The notes under the pieces were generated by a model, which worked only from the letters and a program-made list of their open reading frames with translations, was not told the DNA's origin and ran no database searches. Below, in pieces: positions 7,102-12,531 of a stretch of DNA of 12,531 bases (the stretch's first letter is position 1; every line of letters begins with the position of its first letter). Source of the DNA: an uncultured Methylococcaceae bacterium (lineage in GTDB: Bacteria > Pseudomonadota > Gammaproteobacteria > Methylococcales > Methylococcaceae); NCBI GenBank assembly GCA_903910005.1, contig CAIVXW010000120.1, positions 1 to 12,531 of the forward strand, given 5' to 3'. Position numbers and translations under genes: made by a program.

Positions 7102-8364
7102 ATGACCTTACGGAATGCCTTTTATGCCCAGTCCGGTGGCGTGACTGCGGTCATTAACGCCTCGGCGTGCGGTGTAATTGAAACAGCCCGCCAGCATCCG
7201 GACCGCATCGGCAAGGTCTACGCCGGACGTAACGGCATCATCGGTGCCTTGACCGAGGATTTGATCGATACCAGCCAGGAATCGGCGGCGGCCATTGCCG
7301 GTCTGAAATACACCCCGGCCGGTGCCTTTGGCTCCTGCCGCTACAAACTCAAGGGGCTGGAGCAAAACCGGGCACAGTATGAACGGCTGATTGAGGTCTT
7401 CAGAGCCCACGATATTGGTTATTTCTTCTACAATGGCGGCGGTGATTCAGCCGATACCTGCCTTAAGGTCTCCCACCTGTCAGAACACCTGGGTTACCCG
7501 CTTCAGGCCATCCACATTCCCAAAACGGTCGACAACGACCTGCCGCACACCGATACCTGCCCCGGCTTTGGCTCCGTCGCCAAATACATCGCCATTGCCA
7601 CCCGCGAAGCCAGCCTGGACGTGGCGTCCATGGCTGCCACCTCCACCCGGGTATTCATTCTGGAAGTCATGGGCCGTCACGCCGGCTGGATTGCCGCCGC
7701 CGGCGGACTGGCTGCCGACGAACGGCACCCCGTACCGCTCACATTGCTGTTTCCTGAAATTCCCTTTGAGGCTGAACGATTTCTGGCCCGGGTTGATGAA
7801 CAGGTCAGAACCCACGGCTATTGCACTGTAGTGGTTTCGGAAGGGGTCAGGGACAGCAGTGGCCAGTTTCTGGCCGATGCCGGGCAGCACGATGCCTTTG
7901 GTCACGTCCAGTTGGGCGGAACCGCCCCGGTGCTGGCCCGCCTGATCAAACAATCGCTCGGCTTCAAGAATCACTGGGCGGTCGCGGATTATCTGCAACG
8001 GGCTGCCCGCCACATTGCCTCAAAAACCGATGTGGAACAGGCCTATGCCCTCGGCCAGGCCGCAGTAGAAAAGGCAGTGAACGGTGCCACGGCCATCATG
8101 CCAGCCATTCAACGCCTCTCCGACCAACCGTACCGCTGGCAGATTGGCGAGGTTGCCCTGGCGGACGTGGCCAATGTCGAACGGAAACTGCCGGGCGAAT
8201 TCATCAGCGACGACGGCTACGCCATTACGGCGGCCTGTCGCACCTACCTGACCCCCCTCATCGAAGGCGAGGATTACCCGCCGTATCGCCACGGCCTGCC
8301 GGATTATGTGGTTCTGCAAAACCGGGCCGTTCCCAAAAAATTGCCGCATCCCTTCTCCATTTGA
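7102..8364 (+). CDS. pfp: Pyrophosphate-dependent 6-phosphofructokinase
   Basis: This 420-residue cytoplasmic enzyme reversibly transfers phosphate from PPi to fructose-6-phosphate. Fold and length match the Methylococcus/Xanthomonas-type PPi-PFK. GGGDSADT (112-119) carries Asp115 where ATP-PFK has the second Gly of GGDG. PKTVDND (140-146) carries Lys141 where ATP-PFK has Gly. These two residues are the recognised markers for PPi rather than ATP. Asp144 is the catalytic base and MGRHAGW (190-196) binds the sugar phosphate. A strong AGGAGG (7089-7094) lies 7 nt before the ATG. The next gene encodes a PPi-energised proton pump, supporting PPi as the substrate. In methanotrophs and sulfur oxidisers, related enzymes also act on sedoheptulose phosphates and can run in the PPi-forming direction. 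That is possible here but cannot be read from the sequence. Confidence 0.95.
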   Translation: MTLRNAFYAQSGGVTAVINASACGVIETARQHPDRIGKVYAGRNGIIGALTEDLIDTSQESAAAIAGLKYTPAGAFGSCRYKLKGLEQNRAQYERLIEVFRAHDIGYFFYNGGGDSADTCLKVSHLSEHLGYPLQAIHIPKTVDNDLPHTDTCPGFGSVAKYIAIATREASLDVASMAATSTRVFILEVMGRHAGWIAAAGGLAADERHPVPLTLLFPEIPFEAERFLARVDEQVRTHGYCTVVVSEGVRDSSGQFLADAGQHDAFGHVQLGGTAPVLARLIKQSLGFKNHWAVADYLQRAARHIASKTDVEQAYALGQAAVEKAVNGATAIMPAIQRLSDQPYRWQIGEVALADVANVERKLPGEFISDDGYAITAACRTYLTPLIEGEDYPPYRHGLPDYVVLQNRAVPKKLPHPFSI

Positions 8365-8413
8365 AAATTTCCGGGGGAACACGGGCATCTCCCCGAAACG
8401 GTTGGTTGGTCAT

Positions 8414-8442
8414 TTGCCCGTATTCAGGCCGTTATTTATGGT
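8414..8442 (+). promoter_or_regulatory. Candidate internal promoter of hppA
   Basis: TTGCCC (8414-8419) and TATGGT (8437-8442) are separated by 17 nt, about 35 nt upstream of the hppA start, in the 113-nt pfp-hppA gap. The gap also holds an imperfect G/C hairpin (about 8367-8399) without a T-tract. hppA may thus have its own promoter in addition to read-through from pfp. Both boxes are moderate matches. Confidence 0.35.
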
Positions 8443-8477
8443 CATAACTACAATAAACCCTGAGGAGACATTTTCTC

Positions 8478-10613
8478 ATGCTTGACAACCTCATGACCGT
8501 GGCCCGGGAAGGCCTGCGGTTGGTTCTGCAGGATAATCGATGCAAGCTGCTTGCAATTTTTGCCCTGATCCAGTTGGCACTGGTCGGGTTTTTTGTCGGA
8601 TTCGGAACCGGATTCGCCTTTGCTGCCGCAGTGGCCGCCCTGATCTACGGCATTCTGTCGATTGCCTGGATCAATGCCCAGTCACCCGGCAACGAACGGA
8701 TGGTTGAAATTGCCACCGCCATCCAGCAGGGTGCCCAGGCTTATCTGAACCGCCAGTACACCACCATCGCCGTGGTCGGCGCAATCCTGTTCGTGGTGAT
8801 CGGTGCCTCACTGGGCTGGCCCATTGCCATCGGCTTTGCCCTGGGCGCGGTGCTGTCCGGCATTACCGGCTACATCGGCATGAATGTGTCGGTGCGCTCC
8901 AACTGCCGCACCGCCCAGGCTGCCCATCAGGGCATCAACGCCGCCTTTACCGTCGCCTTCAGGGGCGGTGCCATCACCGGCATGCTGGTGGTAGGACTGG
9001 GACTCATGGGCGTCGCCGGTTACTACATCATCCTCAAGACGATGGGCGTAGCGGATCCCTTGCATGCCCTGGTCGGCCTGGCGTTCGGCGGCTCGCTGAT
9101 CTCCATTTTCGCTCGTCTGGGGGGCGGTATCTTCACCAAGGGAGCCGATGTCGGTGCTGATCTGGTCGGCAAGGTCGAGGCAGGAATTCCGGAAGATGAT
9201 CCACGCAACCCGGCTGTCATTGCCGATAACGTGGGCGACAACGTAGGCGACTGCGCCGGTATGGCGGCGGATTTGTTCGAGACCTACGCCGTCACCCTGG
9301 TCGCCACCATGCTGCTGGGCAGCCTGCTGGCAGCCGGGTCGGAAACGGCGGTGGTTTATCCGCTGGTGCTGGGTGGAATCTCCATCATTGCGTCCATCAT
9401 CGGTACCTACTACGTCAAGGTAACCGAAGGCCAGAAGATCATGATGGGACTCTACAAGGGGGTCATCGTGTCCGGTGGCGTATCCGCCCTGGCGTTTTAC
9501 CCGGTCACCCTGTTCATGTTTGGTGGCGGTACCGTCATGGGTGACCTGACCCTGCAACCCCATCAGATTTATTTCGCCTCACTGATTGGTCTGGCCCTGA
9601 CCGCCCTGATGGTCGTCATCACCGAGTACTATACCGCGACCGAATTCGGCCCGGTGCGGCACATCGCCGAAGCCTCCACCACCGGACATGCCACCAACAT
9701 CATTGCCGGTCTGGGCATCTCGATGAAATCCACCGCCGCCCCGGTACTGGCCGTGTGTGCCAGCATCTGGGGAGCCTACGAACTGGCCGGGCTGTACGGT
9801 ATTGCCATCGCCGCCACCGCCATGCTGTCAATGACCGGCATGATCGTGGCCCTGGATGCCTACGGGCCCATCACCGACAACGCCGGCGGCATTGCCGAAA
9901 TGGCCGAACTGCCGGATGAAATCCGCAACATCACCGATCCACTCGACGCCGTGGGCAATACCACCAAAGCGGTTACCAAAGGCTATGCCATTGGCTCCGC
10001 CGGACTGGCGGCCCTGGTGCTGTTTGCCGATTACACCCACAACCTGGGCGGGCAGGTCAATTTCGATCTGTCCAACCACATGATTGTCATCGGGCTGTTC
10101 ATTGGTGGTTTGATTCCCTACCTGTTCGGTGCCCTGGCGATGGAAGCGGTCGGTCGGGCCGCTGGTGGCATCGTCAATGAAGTCCGTCGCCAGTTCCGGG
10201 AAATCCCCGGCATCATGGATCATACCGCCAAACCCGATTATTCCCGGGCAGTGGACATGCTGACCCAGTCTGCCATCCGGGAAATGATCGTTCCCTCACT
10301 GCTGCCGGTAGCCGTACCGCTGGCGGTAGGATTGCTGCTCGGCAAGGAAGCCCTTGGCGGGGTACTGATTGGCTCCATTGTCACCGGGTTGTTCGTGGCC
10401 ATCTCCATGACCACCGGCGGCGGTGCCTGGGACAACGCCAAGAAATACATTGAGGATGGAAATTACGGTGGCAAGGGTTCCGATGCCCACAAGGCTGCGG
10501 TTACCGGTGATACCGTCGGCGATCCCTACAAGGACACCGCAGGCCCTGCCGTCAACCCCATGATCAAGATCATCAACATCGTGGCTTTGCTGATTATCCC
10601 GCTACTGCACTGA
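8478..10613 (+). CDS. hppA: Membrane-bound proton-translocating pyrophosphatase, K+-independent type
   Basis: This 711-residue inner-membrane protein hydrolyses PPi and pumps protons. It has the many hydrophobic helices expected of the 16-helix M-PPase family. The substrate site is clear: GGGIFTKGADVGADLVGKVE (214-233) and the Asp-rich segment at 250-258 (DNVGDNVGD), with the C-terminal conserved segment containing GDTVGDPYKDTAGPAVNP. Subtype can be read from GNTTKAVTKG: Lys497 and Thr500 occupy the positions that are Ala and Gly/Ala in K+-dependent enzymes. This indicates the K+-independent H+ pump rather than a Na+ pump. GAGGAG (8462-8467) lies 10 nt before the ATG. The upstream PPi-dependent phosphofructokinase gene suggests a shared PPi pool, with HppA either recovering energy from PPi or making PPi from the proton gradient. 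Confidence 0.97.
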   Translation: MLDNLMTVAREGLRLVLQDNRCKLLAIFALIQLALVGFFVGFGTGFAFAAAVAALIYGILSIAWINAQSPGNERMVEIATAIQQGAQAYLNRQYTTIAVVGAILFVVIGASLGWPIAIGFALGAVLSGITGYIGMNVSVRSNCRTAQAAHQGINAAFTVAFRGGAITGMLVVGLGLMGVAGYYIILKTMGVADPLHALVGLAFGGSLISIFARLGGGIFTKGADVGADLVGKVEAGIPEDDPRNPAVIADNVGDNVGDCAGMAADLFETYAVTLVATMLLGSLLAAGSETAVVYPLVLGGISIIASIIGTYYVKVTEGQKIMMGLYKGVIVSGGVSALAFYPVTLFMFGGGTVMGDLTLQPHQIYFASLIGLALTALMVVITEYYTATEFGPVRHIAEASTTGHATNIIAGLGISMKSTAAPVLAVCASIWGAYELAGLYGIAIAATAMLSMTGMIVALDAYGPITDNAGGIAEMAELPDEIRNITDPLDAVGNTTKAVTKGYAIGSAGLAALVLFADYTHNLGGQVNFDLSNHMIVIGLFIGGLIPYLFGALAMEAVGRAAGGIVNEVRRQFREIPGIMDHTAKPDYSRAVDMLTQSAIREMIVPSLLPVAVPLAVGLLLGKEALGGVLIGSIVTGLFVAISMTTGGGAWDNAKKYIEDGNYGGKGSDAHKAAVTGDTVGDPYKDTAGPAVNPMIKIINIVALLIIPLLH

Positions 10614-10644
10614 TGGCCGGGAAATCCCTTCCCGCGCACTCCGG

Positions 10645-10674
10645 AAAAGGCCGACCTTGAGTCGGCCTTTTTTT
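10645..10674 (+). terminator. Strong intrinsic terminator after hppA
   Basis: A perfect 11-bp stem (10645-10655 with 10661-10671) has a 5-nt loop and ends in a run of seven T residues (10668-10674). The core of the stem is GGCCGAC paired with GTCGGCC. It lies 31 nt after the hppA stop and should end the pfp-hppA transcript. Confidence 0.92.
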
Positions 10675-10710
10675 GCCGCCTGATTGCCATCCGCTTCAAT
10701 CCGCCATCCC

Positions 10711-11820
10711 GTGAATACTTCCCTGATCGAGCAACGCTTGCATGATTTTCATGCCCGGGCCAAGGGGTTCAGACACTCCCTGGGCTATCCCTGCAATCTG
10801 AACCTCGACTATCTGGCTCCCTTGCAGCATATCCTGTCGCTGCCGCTCAACAATGTGGGAACCTGGTTCGGGCACCGCCATACACCGCTTCACTCAGGCG
10901 GATTCGAGCAGGAGGTGGTGCGTTTTATTGCACGGTTGTATGGTCTTGAGGATGACGCAGGTTACCACGGTTATGTCACCTCCGGTGGCACCGAGGCCAA
11001 TTTTTACGGCCTGGCCCAGGCCCGGGATGCACACCCCGATGCAACCCTTTATTTCTCCGACAGCAGTCATTATTCCATTGGCAAAAGTGCCCGTCTGCTG
11101 GGACTGCGCCACCGGGTCATTGCATCGGATGAGACCGGTGAAATCAACTATACGGCACTGGCTGAGGCACTGAGGCAACGCAACAAGGGCGAGGCGGCCA
11201 TTATTTCGCTGAATATCGGCAGCACCATGCGGGGGGCCATCGACCGGGTTGAAACCGTGATTGATCTGTTGCAAACCCTGGCAATCGGACGTTTCCACAT
11301 TCATTGCGATGCCGCCCTGTTCGGCATGATGCTGCCCTTTCTGCCCGGCTCTCCCTGTCCTCAGTTTGGCCAGGCCATCGACAGTCTGGCGATCTCGGGT
11401 CACAAATTCATTGGTTGTCCGTTTCCCTGCGGGATAGTCATTACCCGCAAGCGTCCGCAAGGGAATTACATCGAATACATCCATACCGCCGATACCACCC
11501 TGCTGGGGTCGCGTAACGGTCATGCCCCGGTGTTACTGTGGTACGCACTGATGACACGGGGATCATCAGGCCTTGCCCGTGAGGTTGAGAGTTGCATGGC
11601 CAATACCGATTACCTGCAAAACCGGCTGACCTGCCTGGATTATCCCCATGACCGGCGGCAGTATTCCAACATCGTCTGCCTGCACAAACCTGCCGATGCC
11701 ATCATCCGCAAATGGGATCTTGCCACCGAGGCCGGGTGGTCACATGTCGTGGTGATGCAACACGTAAGCCGGGCGATGCTGGATGAGTTTCTGGAAGACT
11801 TGATTCAGTCGCGTGGTTAA
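10711..11820 (+). CDS. hdc: PLP-dependent group II decarboxylase, probable histidine decarboxylase
   Basis: This 369-residue cytoplasmic enzyme resembles the PLP-type histidine decarboxylase of Morganella (378 residues) along its length. Shared segments include GYVTSGGTEAN (87-97), SSHYSIGK with the PLP-stacking His120, NIGSTMRGAID (168-178), HCDAAL with Asp200, SGHKFIG with the Schiff-base Lys232, PCGIV and GSRNGHAP. GTG 10711 is chosen: it puts the catalytic lysine at 232, as in the Morganella enzyme, and gives an N-terminus of similar length. A TTG at 10684 would add nine residues. Neither has a ribosome-binding site. The product would be histamine plus CO2, but related enzymes decarboxylate other amino acids, so the substrate is tentative. 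No histidine/histamine antiporter or siderophore genes are nearby. The start lies just after the hppA terminator, leaving little room for a promoter. Confidence 0.8.
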   Translation: MNTSLIEQRLHDFHARAKGFRHSLGYPCNLNLDYLAPLQHILSLPLNNVGTWFGHRHTPLHSGGFEQEVVRFIARLYGLEDDAGYHGYVTSGGTEANFYGLAQARDAHPDATLYFSDSSHYSIGKSARLLGLRHRVIASDETGEINYTALAEALRQRNKGEAAIISLNIGSTMRGAIDRVETVIDLLQTLAIGRFHIHCDAALFGMMLPFLPGSPCPQFGQAIDSLAISGHKFIGCPFPCGIVITRKRPQGNYIEYIHTADTTLLGSRNGHAPVLLWYALMTRGSSGLAREVESCMANTDYLQNRLTCLDYPHDRRQYSNIVCLHKPADAIIRKWDLATEAGWSHVVVMQHVSRAMLDEFLEDLIQSRG

Positions 11821-12326
11821 ATCCTTCCTGATTGCGACGGAGCCTGCATGACGATGCAATCAACCGGACAGGGAGCCACGCACAATTCACACCCGGTACA
11901 TTCAGTGGCGATCACCGTGTGCATATAACGGGAGGCACCCACAATGGCGTCGACCGGACAGGCCTGAATGCACAGGGTGCAGCCAATGCAACGGGCCTCA
12001 TCAATCACCGCCACGCCACCGGTCATGGCGGTTGCACGGTGTAAATCCAAAGGCTTGCTGTCCGCCCCCAACAGGCGGGCCAATGCCTCAACGGTGTCTT
12101 GTCCACCGGGAGGACAGCGATTGATATCGGCCTCGTTTGCAGCGATGGCCCGGGCATACGGTCTGCACCCCGGATACCCGCATTGGGCGCACTGAATCTG
12201 GGGTAATACGGCGTCGATCCGCTCGACCAGGGTGTCGGTGGATTGCGGCAAATACCGGGTCAACAGATCAAGCACGACACCTGAAACAAAAGCCAGCAGG
12301 AACAGCAGCGAGAGGGTAAACAGCAT
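11817..12326 (-). CDS. rnfB: RnfB/RsxB-type electron transport ferredoxin subunit
   Basis: This 169-residue protein has the RnfB layout. An N-terminal membrane helix (about 1-23) is followed by a 4Fe-4S domain with Cys46, Cys49, Cys54 and Cys71 (motifs CAQCGYPGC and INRCPPGG). Two ferredoxin clusters follow, with Cys113/116/119/123 and Cys143/146/149/153. In the Rnf/Rsx complex this subunit passes electrons at the cytoplasmic face of the membrane. E. coli RsxB is somewhat longer (192) and lies between rsxA and rsxC. Here neither neighbour is present: downstream is the convergent decarboxylase gene, and the 205 nt upstream hold no rnfA. It may therefore be a solitary RnfB serving another redox partner, or its complex may be encoded elsewhere. 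The ATG at 12326 has no clear ribosome-binding site. A TGC-TATGTT extended -10-like element lies upstream, at about 12358-12366, without a good -35. Confidence 0.9.
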   Translation of the reverse strand: MLFTLSLLFLLAFVSGVVLDLLTRYLPQSTDTLVERIDAVLPQIQCAQCGYPGCRPYARAIAANEADINRCPPGGQDTVEALARLLGADSKPLDLHRATAMTGGVAVIDEARCIGCTLCIQACPVDAIVGASRYMHTVIATECTGCELCVAPCPVDCIVMQAPSQSGRI

Positions 12327-12531
12327 GATTCAGGGAAACAGGTAATAGCGGAAACTGAACAAAACATAGCACATTTTTTGTGGTGAACGGCGAGGGGAAC
12401 CCGGAAGCGCGGCTATACCGGCGGCCCGGTGGGATCAGTGGCGAGTGAATGCCGCATACACCAACGTAACCGTTCACGCCCCCCTGCTTTTTTATGCCCT
12501 CACCCCGGCCCTCTCCCGTTGGGAGAGGGGG
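12327..12531. other. Non-coding end region with REP-like hairpin
   Basis: No convincing gene lies upstream of rnfB. The region holds a small hairpin, ACCGG-CGGC-CCGGT (12417-12430), and, at the very end, CCCTCTCCC (12509-12517) paired with GGGAGAGGG (12521-12529) around a 3-nt loop. Together with the preceding CCCTCACCCC, the latter resembles the C/G-rich palindromic intergenic repeats dispersed in many proteobacterial genomes. It is cut by the window edge, so its full unit is not visible. Confidence 0.5.

Noticed and set aside
8465..8477. GAGA/TCTC mini-hairpin between the hppA ribosome-binding site and ATG
   Set aside because: The stem is only four base pairs, too weak to claim translational control.
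8808..9563. A 251-codon open frame antisense to hppA
   Set aside because: It lies wholly inside the strongly conserved hppA frame, and its translation (rich in His, Gln, Asp and Gly) resembles no family. It is a by-product of GC-rich codon bias.
12268..12477. A 69-codon minus-strand frame overlapping the start of rnfB
   Set aside because: It overlaps the rnfB start in another frame and covers the presumed promoter region and a hairpin. The product looks like random translation.
12383..12477. GTGAACGG (12383-12390) and CCGTTCAC (12470-12477) as possible ends of a miniature transposable element
   Set aside because: The match is only 8 bp with no extension. A pair this short is expected by chance fairly often in about 200 nt, and no target-site duplication is evident.

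Overview
The window looks like chromosomal DNA from a gammaproteobacterium with a GC-rich genome. The gene content fits an autotrophic or methylotrophic lifestyle, such as a sulfur oxidiser, a methanotroph or a relative of these. The main clue is the pair of genes for pyrophosphate-dependent 6-phosphofructokinase and a membrane proton-pumping pyrophosphatase, an arrangement known from Methylococcus-type methanotrophs and sulfur-oxidising gammaproteobacteria. An RnfB-type ferredoxin subunit, a BatD protein and a full-length Pta fit the same group. This placement is an inference; there is no rRNA or other phylogenetic marker here.

Layout. (1) 1-824, plus strand: a good sigma70 promoter (93-121) drives a small family-2 sulfotransferase whose start lies at 168. 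(2) 873-5212, minus strand, read right to left: phosphate acetyltransferase (pta), a probable weak terminator, a Tat-exported superoxide-reductase-like protein, and 19 nt later a BatD aerotolerance protein. The batD gene is convergent with the sulfotransferase gene. (3) 5213-5450: a divergent 238-nt intergenic region with inverted repeats. (4) 5451-7013, plus strand: a secreted metzincin-type zinc metalloprotease with a proline/threonine tandem-repeat linker. (5) 7037-10674, plus strand: the pyrophosphate module pfp-hppA, with a candidate promoter before each gene and a strong intrinsic terminator after hppA. (6) 10711-11820, plus strand: a PLP-dependent decarboxylase closely resembling histidine decarboxylase, starting only 36 nt after that terminator. 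(7) 11817-12326, minus strand: a stand-alone rnfB, convergent with the decarboxylase and sharing a TTAA stop palindrome with it. (8) 12327-12531: non-coding DNA ending in a REP-like C/G-rich hairpin cut by the window edge.

How the genes work together. PFP phosphorylates fructose-6-phosphate with PPi, or makes PPi in the reverse direction. HppA couples PPi hydrolysis to proton pumping, so the two link sugar-phosphate metabolism to membrane energy through PPi. The Tat-exported superoxide-reductase-like protein and membrane-anchored BatD may form an envelope oxidative-stress unit. The remaining genes appear to be independent transcription units. No mobile element, CRISPR array, tRNA or rRNA was seen. 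No clearly undescribed system stands out; the best candidates for a second look are the sor-like/batD pair, the solitary rnfB and the decarboxylase.
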